Numbered from the stretch's first letter, positions 1-15,481 are shown. The stretch is 64,000 nucleotides of DNA from Desulfuromonas sp. AOP6 (GCF_009731355.2 NZ_AP022810.1:806001-870000); one strand, 5' to 3'. Numbers and translations: made by a program. Notes: generated by a model from the letters alone, not told the origin.

Positions 1-2
1 GC

Positions 3-4509
<4,507 letters not shown>

Positions 4510-4512
4510 ACG

Positions 4513-5373
4513 ATGACCGCAATCGCCAACCGTTACGAATTCGCTCTGTTGTTCGATGTCCAGAACGGCAACCCCAACGGTGACCCCGACGCAGGCAACA
4601 TGCCGCGCGTCGACCCCGAAACCGGCCACGGCCTTGTGACCGATGTTTGTCTGAAGCGCAAGATCCGCAACCATGTCGCCCTTGCCAAGGAGGGGGCCGA
4701 GGGTTTCAACATTTACGTGCAGGAAAAGGCGGTCCTCAACCAGGCCCACGAAATGGCCTACAAGGCCTGCGAGCTCAAGTCCGAAGCCAAGAAGTTGCCG
4801 AAAAAAATCGAGGACGCGCAGAAGGTTACCGGATGGATGTGCGCCAATTTTTACGACATCCGCAGCTTCGGCGCGGTTATGACCACCGAGGTCAACTGCG
4901 GGCAGGTGCGTGGGCCGGTGCAGATGGCTTTTGCCAGGAGCGTCGAGCCGATCTTGTCACAAGAGGTCAGCATCACCCGCATGGCGGTCACCAATGAAAA
5001 GGATTTGGAAAAAGAGCGCACCATGGGGCGCAAACACATCGTCCCCTACGGTTTGTACGTCGCACAGGGGTTTATTTCCGCGCCGCTGGCCGAGAAGACG
5101 GGCTTCACCGACGAAGACCTCGAACTGCTCTGGAACGCATTGGCCAATATGTTCGAGCATGACCGTTCCGCCGCTCGGGGAATGATGAGCAGCCAGAAAC
5201 TGTTCGTCTTCAAGCATCAGGACAAGCTAGGCAACGCCCCCGCCCACAAGCTCTTCGACCTTATCGACATCAAGCGCAATGCCAACACCGAGGGGCCGCC
5301 GCGGTCGTTCAAGGATTACGATGTGACGGTCGAGCCAGCGCCAGCCGGGGTGGAAATTATTGAGAAGTTGTAA
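4513..5373 (+). CDS. cas7c: Cas7c (Csd2), backbone subunit of type I-C Cascade
   Basis: Cas7 polymerises along the crRNA to form the Cascade backbone. The 286-residue protein has the typical opening [20 protein letters not shown] and central segment [14 protein letters not shown], which are hallmarks of the Csd2 family. The start ATG at 4513 follows AGGAGGG at about 4500-4506. The length is standard. The gene sits 3 bp after cas8c, and its TAA shares one base with the cas4 ATG (TAATG), so the effector genes and the adaptation genes are likely cotranscribed. Confidence 0.96.
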   Translation: MTAIANRYEFALLFDVQNGNPNGDPDAGNMPRVDPETGHGLVTDVCLKRKIRNHVALAKEGAEGFNIYVQEKAVLNQAHEMAYKACELKSEAKKLPKKIEDAQKVTGWMCANFYDIRSFGAVMTTEVNCGQVRGPVQMAFARSVEPILSQEVSITRMAVTNEKDLEKERTMGRKHIVPYGLYVAQGFISAPLAEKTGFTDEDLELLWNALANMFEHDRSAARGMMSSQKLFVFKHQDKLGNAPAHKLFDLIDIKRNANTEGPPRSFKDYDVTVEPAPAGVEIIEKL

Positions 5374-6047
5374 TGATCCCCGAATCCGACTACATCATGC
5401 TCTCGGCCCTGCAGCATTACCAATTCTGTCCGCGCCAGTGTGCACTGATCCACATCGAGCAACAATGGACAGAGAACCGCTTTACTGCGGAAGGCAAGGT
5501 GCTACACGAAAGGGCTGACAGCAAAAAGAGCGAGTGGCAGGGAGACGTGCGTATTGTGCGCTCCCTGCCGATCTGCTCGCAGAGGTATGGATTAAGTGGC
5601 AAGGCCGATGTGGTGGAGTTTTATCCCGATGGCAGCGTCTTCCCGGTGGAATACAAACGCGGCCGACCGAAAGCCGACCGTTGCGATGAGGTTCAGCTCT
5701 GTGCGCAGGCACTGTGCCTTGAAGAGATGCTGAATGTCACTATTGCAAGAGGCGCCCTGTTTTATGGCCAGAAACGCCGGCGCAGGTCGGTCGATTTTGA
5801 CGAAGATTTGCGTCATCTGACAATGGATATCATCCAGAAAACCCGACAGATGATTGACTCGGGGCGAACGCCAACGGCGCAGTATGACAAAAAATGTGAC
5901 TCCTGTTCGCTATTGAGTGTCTGTTTGCCGAAAAGCTGTGCAAGGGCACGATCGGTGCGTCGTTACCTTTCCGGTATGGTGAGGGGGATTGATGAGGAAA
6001 ATGCTAAACACCCTGTATGTGACGGCCCAGGGCGCCTACCTACATAA
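5373..6047 (+). CDS. cas4: Cas4, RecB-like nuclease of CRISPR adaptation
   Basis: Cas4 works with Cas1-Cas2 to select and trim PAM-bearing prespacers. The 224-residue product has one Fe-S cysteine near the N-terminus (YQFCPRQCALIH) and a C-terminal cluster (CDSCSLLSVC), with RecB-nuclease motifs KADVVEF and VEYKRG between them. It starts at the TAATG junction with cas7. Its 3' end overlaps cas1 by 56 bp. The last twenty or so residues are therefore encoded in DNA that also encodes the Cas1 N-terminus and are probably not conserved. No frameshift is needed to explain the overlap. Confidence 0.94.
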   Translation: MIPESDYIMLSALQHYQFCPRQCALIHIEQQWTENRFTAEGKVLHERADSKKSEWQGDVRIVRSLPICSQRYGLSGKADVVEFYPDGSVFPVEYKRGRPKADRCDEVQLCAQALCLEEMLNVTIARGALFYGQKRRRRSVDFDEDLRHLTMDIIQKTRQMIDSGRTPTAQYDKKCDSCSLLSVCLPKSCARARSVRRYLSGMVRGIDEENAKHPVCDGPGRLPT

Positions 6048-7023
6048 AGAAGGTGAAACTGTAGTCGTCAAGGTGGAGCGGGAAACCCGCCTACGCTTGC
6101 CGATTCATACCCTGAGCTCCATCGTCTGTTTTGGCCAGGTTAGCTGTAGTCCATATTTGCTTGGACACTGTGCAGAAAACGATGTCTCTGTCAGCTTCAT
6201 GACCGAATACGGTAAGTTTCTTGCGAGAGTGCAGGGGGCTGTGTCGGGCAATGTGTTGCTGCGGCGCGAGCAGTATCGTCGGGCGGATTGCGATCAGTCT
6301 TCGGCTCGACTGGCACGAATGTTTGTTCTCGGTAAGGTGGCCAATGCCCGGCGTAACATCCATCGAGCCCTGCGTGACCATTCGGACAAAGTTGCAGCAG
6401 CTGGCATGGAACAGACATGTAAGACGTTGGCGCATTACACCAAACGATTGCTTCAGGAAGAGGGTTTGGACAGCGTCCGTGGCATCGAGGGCCGCACCGC
6501 ACGGGATTATTTTGAACAGTTCGACCACCTGATTGTTGCTCAAAAGGAAGATTTTATCTTTGCCGGACGCAATCGACGTCCGCCCCTCGACCGGGTCAAT
6601 TGCCTGCTCTCATTTACGTACAGCCTTCTTCATCACGATGCCCGTTCTGCGCTGGAAACTGTAGGGCTCGATCCAGCGGTTGGTTATTTGCACCGGGACA
6701 GGCCGGGGCGACTTGGGTTGGCTCTCGACTTGATGGAAGAGTTCCGTCCGATGCTTGCTGATAGGATGGTTCTGTCATTGATTAATTTGGGCCAAGTTAA
6801 AAAGAAAGGCTTCACAATTACCGAATCGGGTGCAGTCTTGATGGATGACGACACCCGCAAAGCTGTATTGGTTGCGTACCAGAAGCGTAAACAGGAAGAA
6901 ATTGACCATCCTTTCTTGCAAGAAAAAATACCGATCGGGATGCTGGTGCACGCGCAGGCGCAACTTCTGGCCCGTTATCTGCGAGGCGACATAGATGACT
7001 ATCCGCCCTTTGTGTGGAGATAA
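5992..7023 (+). CDS. cas1: Cas1 integrase, type I-C
   Basis: Cas1 is the metal-dependent integrase that inserts new spacers at the leader end of the array. The 343-residue product opens MRKMLNTLYVTAQGAYL, the usual start of I-C Cas1 proteins, which is why ATG 5992 (after GAGGGGG at 5981-5987) was chosen over the TTG at 5989 or ATG at 6001. The conserved acidic and histidine sites are visible as a Glu in the RGIEGRTARDYFE region, His in GYLHRDRPGR and Asp in LALDLMEEFRP. It overlaps the end of cas4 and is followed three bases later by cas2. Confidence 0.96.
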   Translation: MRKMLNTLYVTAQGAYLHKEGETVVVKVERETRLRLPIHTLSSIVCFGQVSCSPYLLGHCAENDVSVSFMTEYGKFLARVQGAVSGNVLLRREQYRRADCDQSSARLARMFVLGKVANARRNIHRALRDHSDKVAAAGMEQTCKTLAHYTKRLLQEEGLDSVRGIEGRTARDYFEQFDHLIVAQKEDFIFAGRNRRPPLDRVNCLLSFTYSLLHHDARSALETVGLDPAVGYLHRDRPGRLGLALDLMEEFRPMLADRMVLSLINLGQVKKKGFTITESGAVLMDDDTRKAVLVAYQKRKQEEIDHPFLQEKIPIGMLVHAQAQLLARYLRGDIDDYPPFVWR

Positions 7024-7026
7024 GTC

Positions 7027-7317
7027 ATGATGGTGCTGGTCAGTTACGATGTTTCAACCATCGACCGCACAGGTGCCAGGAGGTTGCGGCGAGTTGCAAA
7101 GATTTGCCAGAACCATGGTCAACGAGTGCAGTATTCCGTGTTCGAATGTCTTGTTGACCCGGCACAATGGACTTTTTTGCGGCAGCAGCTTGTAGAAGTG
7201 ATAGATGAGAACCAGGACAGTTTGAGGTTTTATTTTCTCGGGGCTAACTGGCAGAAGCGCGTAGAGCATATTGGTGCCAAGCAAGCACTGGATCAGGAGG
7301 GGCCGCTGATTATCTAG
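7027..7317 (+). CDS. cas2: Cas2, structural partner of Cas1 in spacer acquisition
   Basis: Cas2 forms the dimeric core of the Cas1-Cas2 integration complex. The 96-residue protein begins MMVLVSYDVSTIDRTGARR, with the ferredoxin-like first strand and its conserved Asp. ATG 7027 is 3 bp after the cas1 stop; a second ATG at 7030 is equally possible. The length is normal. It is the last cas gene before the leader and array, which completes the order cas3-5-8-7-4-1-2 typical of subtype I-C. Confidence 0.96.
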   Translation: MMVLVSYDVSTIDRTGARRLRRVAKICQNHGQRVQYSVFECLVDPAQWTFLRQQLVEVIDENQDSLRFYFLGANWQKRVEHIGAKQALDQEGPLII

Positions 7318-7489
7318 CGAACCTCAAGCGGTGGAGATTTGTGTGGGAGGTTCGCGTAGCCAGAAGTCTTTGAAAGTAATCGATAAATCTGAATGGTCGA
7401 TTTAAAACGTGTTTTTTTTTATGACTTTAGCAATGGTTCGCACAAGGTCGAAAAGAAACAATGCATAATCATGCTGTTATCAGCATGCG
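7318..7489 (+). promoter_or_regulatory. CRISPR leader
   Basis: This 172-bp stretch separates cas2 from the first repeat and holds no gene. It is A+T-rich towards its centre (a run of eight T near 7413). It contains a perfect 9-bp inverted repeat, GCGAACCTC near 7317 with GAGGTTCGC near 7346. A perfect 7-bp hairpin, CATGCTG/CAGCATG at 7470-7487, ends two bases before the first repeat. The orientation is set by the repeats, whose 3' ends read GTGGATTGAAAC on this strand, as in other I-C arrays transcribed away from cas2. The promoter itself was not pinned down. Confidence 0.75.
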
Positions 7490-9645
<2,156 letters not shown>

Positions 9646-9654
9646 AAGTAAGGC

Positions 9655-9661
9655 TATACTA
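9655..9661. repeat. Target-site duplication, left copy
   Basis: TATACTA lies here and again at 11186-11192, immediately outside the inverted ends of the insertion element. Because the element ends in AC and GT next to TA, a 5-bp or 3-bp duplication with slightly longer terminal repeats fits equally well. In every case removing the element and one copy restores a 34-bp spacer. Confidence 0.85.
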
Positions 9662-11185
9662 GTCGTCCCTGAAAAACTCAAAATTTCGCCTTCAGGCGAC
9701 AATCGAATAAAGTTCCATGCTCAAGCCAGGTGAGTGTATCAGTTCCCTGGCAGCCCAAATGGGTCGTTTAAGCAACGTCGGCAGCGATTTGAGCCGTTCC
9801 AGTTCTTTGAAAACAAGCCAAAGAAAAGCCCGCAGGAGCTTTCTCAGGTTAAAACCGCAGGCGGCGAGGATGGCGTTCATCTTGTCGCCGTCGGTTCCCT
9901 TGAGATAGTTGCGATCCATCCGGTTGTCCTGCTTCATGTGGCCGATCACCGGTTCGATGGCGCTTCGCCGCTTGAACCAGCGCCACTCATTCGGCTTCAT
10001 GCTCTTTTTTCTCCGGTTGGCCAGATGAACGTTGGTCTTGCCCAGTTGCTTCGGGTTGCCCTTGTAGCCCTTGTCAACGTAGGCATTTTCGGCTTCCCAG
10101 CCAACCAGGCGCTTGATTTGCTTCAGTGCGCCTTTGAGAGTATGGCCATCGAATGGGTTGCCGTGCAAAGCTTCTACGCCGACGATCCAGTTGTCTTTGG
10201 ACGTTGTGGCCACTGACACCTTGCAGCCGAACTCGTATTTCTTATGGGCCTTGCCTTTGCTGATGCACTCCACTTCGGGGGCATGCAGGCTGTACAGCTT
10301 GTTTTTATCGTGTCGTTTCTGGGTCAGCAGCCTTCGGGTCAACTGTAGCAGTTCTGCCAGTTCCGTATCCGGTTGCGGGCAGTTACGCAGGATGTTGCGA
10401 TACACCCGGCCCAGATAGTTTTTAACCTTTTTCTGCTCCGCCTTGGCGCGCCGCATCTGCCGGGCATGGGCATAGCGGCCGGACATGATCAGGGCGGTCT
10501 TGCCAAGACGCAGGTAACTTTGCCGCAATGGGATGCCGCGTTTCTTCGCGGCCTTGACCAGCATTACCCGGGCTTTGTGCTGCAACCGGGCATCGGTAGG
10601 AAAGGCAACCGCCTTCTCCTGCACCGTGGTGTCGACGTTGACGCGCTCCAGATGCGACGCGGTCAGATGTTCGCCCCGCTTGGCCGTCTCCAAAGTCTCG
10701 CCAAGCAACTGCTCCATGTTCTTCGAGCCGATCCGCTTACGCCAGCGCACCAGGGAACTCGGATCGAGCGGCAAGCGATGGATGAAGAACTCAAACCCGC
10801 AGAAAAACTGCCAGTACGGGTTTTCCAGCAAACGGGCCACTACGGATTCGTCGCTCTCGTCGAAGGCGTGCTTCAAGTAGTGCAGACCAACCATTAACCG
10901 GGTGGATAATGCCGGACGCCCCTTGTCGGCATACAGGCAACCGAACTTGGCATCAAACACCGACCAGTCGATCTGGTTGGCCAGCACGAACAGCGGATGC
11001 TTCCTGTCAAGGATCTGGTCCAGGCGTGACCGAAACAGGTCGGCCTGATCTTGCTGTTTTGGTTTCTTTGGCTTCATAAAATCACCAGAAATCGGGGTAT
11101 GAACTCTGTTTTCTGGTAATTTTATCAATCATAAACAGGAAAATAAATATTTAATTTCAGGCACTTATATTTTTTCAGGGACGAC
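9662..11185 (-). mobile_element. IS5-like insertion sequence inside CRISPR spacer 33
   Basis: A 1524-bp element bounded by perfect 15-bp inverted repeats, GTCGTCCCTGAAAAA at 9662-9676 and its complement at 11171-11185. A 7-bp direct repeat TATACTA flanks it. It carries one complete transposase gene on the minus strand. Intact ends, intact target duplication and an open transposase frame point to a recent insertion. It separates the last four repeats from the leader-proximal array, so transcription of the distal spacers must pass through 1.5 kb of foreign DNA or end within it. Confidence 0.95.
9692..11077 (-). CDS. IS5-family DDE transposase
   Basis: The transposase of the element at 9662-11185. 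The 461-residue product from ATG 11077 begins MKPKKPKQQDQADLFRSRL. A TTG at 11128 would add 17 residues. An IS5-type N-terminal domain (RPALSTRLMVGLHYLKHAFDE) precedes the DDE catalytic core: first Asp in RVNVDTTVQEKAV, second in AYVDKGYKGN, and Glu in RRSAIEPVIGHMKQ followed by the R-K type downstream helix. There is no internal stop, so it is probably active. It reads against the CRISPR array and the cas genes. Confidence 0.93.
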   Translation of the reverse strand: MKPKKPKQQDQADLFRSRLDQILDRKHPLFVLANQIDWSVFDAKFGCLYADKGRPALSTRLMVGLHYLKHAFDESDESVVARLLENPYWQFFCGFEFFIHRLPLDPSSLVRWRKRIGSKNMEQLLGETLETAKRGEHLTASHLERVNVDTTVQEKAVAFPTDARLQHKARVMLVKAAKKRGIPLRQSYLRLGKTALIMSGRYAHARQMRRAKAEQKKVKNYLGRVYRNILRNCPQPDTELAELLQLTRRLLTQKRHDKNKLYSLHAPEVECISKGKAHKKYEFGCKVSVATTSKDNWIVGVEALHGNPFDGHTLKGALKQIKRLVGWEAENAYVDKGYKGNPKQLGKTNVHLANRRKKSMKPNEWRWFKRRSAIEPVIGHMKQDNRMDRNYLKGTDGDKMNAILAACGFNLRKLLRAFLWLVFKELERLKSLPTLLKRPIWAARELIHSPGLSMELYSIVA

Positions 11186-11210
11186 TATACTATGAATAAG
11201 ACAGTGAGGG

Positions 11211-11441
11211 GTCGCCCCCCGCACGGGGGCGTGGATTGAAACTGTTCATGTTAAAGCCATGGCGCAATGCTCACAGTCGCCCCCCGCACGGGGGCGTGGA
11301 TTGAAACGAGGAAATCAGGCGATTGCTGTTGGCGCAGCGGGAGTCGCCCCCCGCACGGGGGCGTGGATTGAAACGAGGAAATCAGGCGATTGCTGTTGGC
11401 GCAGCGGGAGTCGCCCCCCGCACGGGGGCGTGGATTGAAAC
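11211..11441 (+). CRISPR. Type I-C CRISPR array, distal part beyond the insertion (4 repeats)
   Basis: Repeats 34-37 lie at 11211-11242, 11276-11307, 11343-11374 and 11410-11441 and are identical to those of the proximal part. The spacers between them are 33, 35 and 35 bp. The last two spacers (11308-11342 and 11375-11409) are identical to each other, so one repeat-spacer unit has been duplicated at the old end of the array. With spacer 33 rejoined across the insertion, the whole array has 37 repeats and 36 spacers. The last repeat shows no decay. Confidence 0.97.
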
Positions 11442-11663
11442 TCGGGGATTTGGCGCATTTCTTTATAAAAGTAGGGGCGCCGCCTGCGGAGGTGTGATCC
11501 TAAACAGTGTGATTGATAAAACTTAAGTCGATTTGTCATTTTCTGACTTGGGTTGCCATCTGGCAGCCCATGGAAATTGCTTGTCGTTTGTCTCACTGAG
11601 TGTGTCAGCTCCTTTATTTGAGGCACGTTTGAGGAACGAACTGGTTTGCATAAAATTGAAAAA

Positions 11664-11809
11664 CGAAAAATCCCGCCTAAGTCGGAAAAAAATCGGCCTA
11701 AGTCGGAAAAAATTGAGTTAGAGAAATCAAATAAATAAAAACAGGGAAAATTTTTCTGGGTTTTTTCCGACTTGTGTGGGATTTTTTTGGACTTAGGCCG
11801 GATTTTTTG
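11664..11809. repeat. A-rich inverted repeat with GGCCTAAGTC cores
   Basis: Two direct copies of a unit like CCTAAGTCGGAAAAAA lie at about 11674-11712. Two related units in inverse orientation (TTTTTTCCGACTTG and TTTTTTTGGACTTAGGCCGG) lie at about 11760-11803. The arms could fold into a long hairpin with A/T-rich stems. A related single arm occurs at 18085-18127, just past the diguanylate cyclase gene, so the unit is dispersed and flanks the signalling gene cluster on both sides. The function is unknown; both arms end in A or T runs, as in bidirectional terminators. Confidence 0.6.
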
Positions 11810-11899
11810 ATTCTGGATATTGTGACGATCAAATCGAAAAGGTGGTTTAAATGCCCCCTTTCCCTTTGAAGATATGAAGTGTTTACAAAAGGGGAGGCC

Positions 11900-12100
11900 G
11901 GTTGCCACACTCAGTGTGGCAAATGGCAGCTCCTAACAGGGAAGGACAAAACCGTTTTCCATCAGTTTGCCAAATTAAGTGTGGCAAACACTATGGTCAT
12001 TGCCACACTAGGGGCCAAGGTTTCGCACTTTCAGAACCCTCCCTAGTGTGGCAAACGACATGTCATTTGCCAAACAGATAATAAGTGTGGAAAAGAAGCA
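11900..12100. repeat. TTGCCACA/TGTGGCAAA palindrome block, copy A
   Basis: A cluster of inverted repeats built on TTGCCACA and its complement: a perfect palindrome TTGCCACACT-C-AGTGTGGCAA near 11902-11922, TTTGCCA/TGGCAAA near 11966-11989, and a 14-bp perfect stem TTGCCACACTAGGG (12000-12013) with CCCTAGTGTGGCAA (12041-12054). It ends with CATTTGCCAAACAGATAA. A second block with the same order of parts lies at 19105-19457. The stems differ in sequence but keep pairing, see findings. Confidence 0.8.
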
Positions 12101-12254
12101 GATGGAGGGCGGGAAAAAACATGGAAATCAATCGGAGGATTTTCGATTCATATGACTATATTTTTCGGTATTGCTGCAGACGGCTTGTTACGGGCGTGTA
12201 AGGGATTTTGGTTTGGATGAACAACCATCTCCTCAAACAGAACCAGTACATCCG

Positions 12255-15053
12255 ATGATTGATCAAAGCGGAACATCCCCACACCGTTTCTCCCGCCCGC
12301 TTGTTGCCGCGGCCATCGTGTTTCTCCTTGTCACACTTTTATCGGCAATGCTTGTCTGGCGACTGGATCACCTCCGTCTTCAGAAAGACCGTACGCGTGT
12401 CGCCAGCCTCACCGGGGATTATGCAAACGCTCTTCAACGCAACATTGAACGGGCCTTGTCAGCTACTTATGCCCTTGCAGCCATGGTTCGCCAGGGCAAT
12501 GGCCATTTTCCCAACTTTGACGAAATGGCCCTCCAGATGCTTCCCCTCTACCCGGGGGCAGATTCGCTGCAACTGGCACCTGGTGGCGTCACACGGCAGA
12601 TTGTCCCCCTTGCCGGCAACGAAAAGGGCATTGGCCGCGACCTGCTGACAGATCCGTTACGCAACAAGGAAGCCCTTCTTGCAAGGGACAGCGGCAAACT
12701 GACCCTTGCCGGTCCGTTTGAACTGATTCAGGGGGGAACCGGAGTGGTCGGGCGCTTTCCGGTTTTCCTCGATAATGAAGCTGGCCATAAGTTTTTTTGG
12801 GGTTTTACCTCCATCGTTATCCGCTTTCCCGATATCCTTGACACGGCCCGCTTGTCTCGACTGACCGATCAGGGGTTTGCTTACGAACTCTCGCGTGTCC
12901 ACCCGGACAGCGGGGAGAGGCAGATCATCACCGCGTCCACCGCAATCCCTCTAAGCAAGCCCGTAGAGCAAGTCCTGGAACTGCCAAACGGCATCTGGAC
13001 ACTCAGCGTGGCGCCAGTCAAGGGCTGGAGTAATCCTCTCGGCCTCTCAACCATGGCATCGCTGGGCTTGTTGCTCAGCTTTCTTATGGCCTATTTAGCG
13101 AAACTTCTAGTGGAGTCAAAAACCCACGAAGCTCGGCTGGAGGAGTTGGTCGTCGAGCGCACTGCCAAAATCCGTGAGGGGGAGGAACGCCTGCGGCTGC
13201 TGGAGGACAATCTGCCCGACAGTTATGTCTTCCAGTATCTTCAGGAAGAGGAGGGGTCACCACGATTTCTTTATTTGAGTGCCGGGGTAGAAAGGTTGCA
13301 CGGCTTGAGTAGGCAGGTGGTTCTGGACGACATCGGCGCCTTGTACCAGCAAATCGATCCAGGGCAGATGTCTGACCTACGGGAAGCGGTAGTGGTCAGC
13401 GAAAAAAAATTGACGGACCTTCAAATGGATCTTCATGTGCGCCATGCCGGTGGACAGTGGCGCTGGTTGAAGGTGCGCGCACGACCGCAACAAAAGGTGG
13501 CCGGCCGTGCTGTATGGGATGGTGTGGTCTCGGACGTCACCTCGCATAAACAGGCTGAAGATGAGGTCAGGAAGAGCGCGGCTCGCTATCGGGAACTTTT
13601 CGAAGCTAACCCCCATCCGATGTGGGTTTATAATTTGGAGAGTCTGGCGTTTTTGGCAGTGAACGATGCGGCAATATCCCACTATGGATACAGCCGGGAT
13701 GAATTTCTCACCATGAGCATCCGAGACATACGCCCCCTGGAGGAGGTGCCGAAACTTCTTGAAAATATTTCTAAAGTGAGCCATGGCGTCGATGAAGCTG
13801 GCGCCTGGTGGCACTGTAAAAAAGATGGCAGTCTGATCTTGGTCGAGATTACCTCCCATACCCTGGATTTTGCCGGTCATCCAGCCGAATTGGTTTTAGC
13901 GCACGACATCACCGAAAGACATCGAACCGAGTCAGCACTGCGCGAGAGTGAAGAAAGGCTAAATCTCTTTATTGAACATGCCCCGGCGGCGCTGGCCATG
14001 TTTGATCGCGAGATGCGGTATCTGGCCGTCAGCCATCGCTGGCTGGCTGACTTTAGCCTGGGGGAGATGGACATCATTGGCCATTCCCACTATGAGATTT
14101 TTCCGGAGATTACGGAAGCGTGGAAAACTGTGCATCGTCGTGGCTTGGCCGGTGAGGTCCTTTGTGCCGATGAGGATCGTTTCGAACGAACCGACGGCAC
14201 TTCTCGATGGAAGCGCTGGGAGGTACGCCCATGGCACGCGGCCGATGGCAGCATCGGAGGCATTGTCATCTTTACCGAAGACATTACCGAGCGCAAGCAG
14301 GCCGATCTGGCAATACGCAAGTTGAATGAAGAACTGGAAGACAAGGTCCGTGAGCGCACGGCTCAGCTTGTCGCGGTCAACAAGGAGCTGGAGGCTTTCT
14401 CCTATTCCGTCTCCCATGACCTCAAAGCCCCGCTGCGTGGTATAGACGGTTACAGCCAGATACTCGAAGAGGACTACCACGAACAGCTTGACGCCGAGGG
14501 GCGCCGGTTCCTGCAGAATATTCGGAACGGCACCGCACAAATGTACCAGTTGATTGAAGATCTTCTGGATTATTCACGCATGGAGCGCCGCTCGCTGCAG
14601 AGCTCCAAAATTGATTTGCTGCCGCTGGTTAGGGCCGTAGTCGCGGAGCGCCTCCCGGAAGCGGAGCCATCCGGCCTCCTGGTGCGCCTGCAGGTGCCAG
14701 ACAATACCGTCTTAGCCGACCGCGATGGCCTTATCATCGTCTTGCGAAACCTGTTGGAGAATGCGATCAAATTCAGCCGTGATGCAGCACAGCCGCCGGC
14801 CATCGACATTGGCGCCCGCAGTGAGGGAGACAAGACCATTCTGTGGGTGCGCGACAACGGTATCGGCTTCGACATGAAATTCCACGACCGCATTTTCGAT
14901 ATGTTCCAGCGACTGCAGCGTGCCGAAGACTATCCGGGGACCGGCATCGGTCTTGCCTTGGTGCGCAAGGCCATGCAACGCATGGGCGGCCGCGTCTGGG
15001 CCGAAAGTTCTCCCGGCGCTGGCGCCACCTTTTATCTGGAGTTGCCACAATGA
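12255..15053 (+). CDS. Membrane-anchored PAS-domain sensor histidine kinase
   Basis: A sensor kinase of about 932 residues. A membrane segment near residues 15-35 and a second near 265-285 enclose a periplasmic sensor region of CHASE type. Three PAS-like regions follow (ending ITERHRTE and DITERKQAD in two cases), then a coiled linker. The HisKA domain has the phospho-accepting His at about residue 721 (YSVSHDLKAPLRG), and the ATPase domain has NLLENAIKFS, DNGIGFD and GTGIGLALV. ATG 12255 was chosen because the frame upstream to TTG 12171 looks uncoded; neither has a strong ribosome site. The stop overlaps the start of the receiver gene, which is the likely partner. The ligand is unknown. Confidence 0.88.
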   Translation: MIDQSGTSPHRFSRPLVAAAIVFLLVTLLSAMLVWRLDHLRLQKDRTRVASLTGDYANALQRNIERALSATYALAAMVRQGNGHFPNFDEMALQMLPLYPGADSLQLAPGGVTRQIVPLAGNEKGIGRDLLTDPLRNKEALLARDSGKLTLAGPFELIQGGTGVVGRFPVFLDNEAGHKFFWGFTSIVIRFPDILDTARLSRLTDQGFAYELSRVHPDSGERQIITASTAIPLSKPVEQVLELPNGIWTLSVAPVKGWSNPLGLSTMASLGLLLSFLMAYLAKLLVESKTHEARLEELVVERTAKIREGEERLRLLEDNLPDSYVFQYLQEEEGSPRFLYLSAGVERLHGLSRQVVLDDIGALYQQIDPGQMSDLREAVVVSEKKLTDLQMDLHVRHAGGQWRWLKVRARPQQKVAGRAVWDGVVSDVTSHKQAEDEVRKSAARYRELFEANPHPMWVYNLESLAFLAVNDAAISHYGYSRDEFLTMSIRDIRPLEEVPKLLENISKVSHGVDEAGAWWHCKKDGSLILVEITSHTLDFAGHPAELVLAHDITERHRTESALRESEERLNLFIEHAPAALAMFDREMRYLAVSHRWLADFSLGEMDIIGHSHYEIFPEITEAWKTVHRRGLAGEVLCADEDRFERTDGTSRWKRWEVRPWHAADGSIGGIVIFTEDITERKQADLAIRKLNEELEDKVRERTAQLVAVNKELEAFSYSVSHDLKAPLRGIDGYSQILEEDYHEQLDAEGRRFLQNIRNGTAQMYQLIEDLLDYSRMERRSLQSSKIDLLPLVRAVVAERLPEAEPSGLLVRLQVPDNTVLADRDGLIIVLRNLLENAIKFSRDAAQPPAIDIGARSEGDKTILWVRDNGIGFDMKFHDRIFDMFQRLQRAEDYPGTGIGLALVRKAMQRMGGRVWAESSPGAGATFYLELPQ

Positions 15054-15481
15054 ATAAAAATCAGAGGACCAGGCCGATTTTGCTGGTGGAAGACAATCCC
15101 GTCGATGTCGAACTAACCTTGCGCGCTTTTGCCCGGCGTAAGATGGCCAACCCTGTGGAGGTTGCCCGCGATGGCGAGGAAGTTCTGGCCATGATCGATC
15201 GCTGGGAGACCGGTGATCCTCTCCCGGTAGCCATACTGCTCGATCTCAAACTCCCCCGGGTTGATGGCCTGGAGGTGCTGCGTCGAATCAAGACGCATGA
15301 ACGATTTCGTTCCCTGCCGGTAGTGGTACTAACGACTTCGACCGATGATAAGGATATTGAGACGGCGTATCATCTCGGCGCCAACTCCTACATCGTCAAA
15401 CCGGTCAATTTTGAAAAGTTTTTCGAAGTGGCGACCCAGATCGAGCTCTACTGGTGTCTTCTCAACGAGCCGCCGAGCTAA
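15050..15481 (+). CDS. Single-domain response regulator (Rcp1-like)
   Basis: A stand-alone receiver of 143 residues. The acidic pair is in LLVEDNPVDVE, the phosphorylated Asp in AILLDLKLPRVDG, the Thr/Ser switch in VVVLTTSTDD, and the Lys in YIVKPVNF. It resembles the regulators paired with phytochrome-type kinases. ATG 15050 overlaps the kinase stop (ATGA), so the two are translationally coupled and very probably a cognate pair. There is no output domain, so it must act by protein contact or in a phosphorelay, possibly towards the downstream cyclic-di-GMP protein. Confidence 0.93.
   Translation: MNKNQRTRPILLVEDNPVDVELTLRAFARRKMANPVEVARDGEEVLAMIDRWETGDPLPVAILLDLKLPRVDGLEVLRRIKTHERFRSLPVVVLTTSTDDKDIETAYHLGANSYIVKPVNFEKFFEVATQIELYWCLLNEPPS

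Larger units (their letters stand above)
11442..12254. other. Gene-free region between the CRISPR array and the sensor kinase
   Basis: About 800 bp with no convincing gene. It holds two structured zones described separately: an A-rich inverted repeat around 11660-11810 and a palindrome block around 11900-12100. A small stem GGGTTGCCA/TGGCAGCCC lies near 11552-11571. Short open frames here run through palindromic DNA and lack ribosome sites. The promoter of the kinase gene presumably lies near the right end but no clear -35/-10 pair was identified. Confidence 0.6.

Noticed and set aside
5992-6047. The 56-bp overlap of cas4 and cas1 as a frameshift
   Set aside because: Both products have normal length and their conserved regions lie outside the overlap. 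Long overlaps are common in cas operons.
12171-12254. Upstream TTG start of the sensor kinase
   Set aside because: The 28 added residues do not look like protein and no ribosome site precedes them. ATG 12255 lies directly before the membrane segment.
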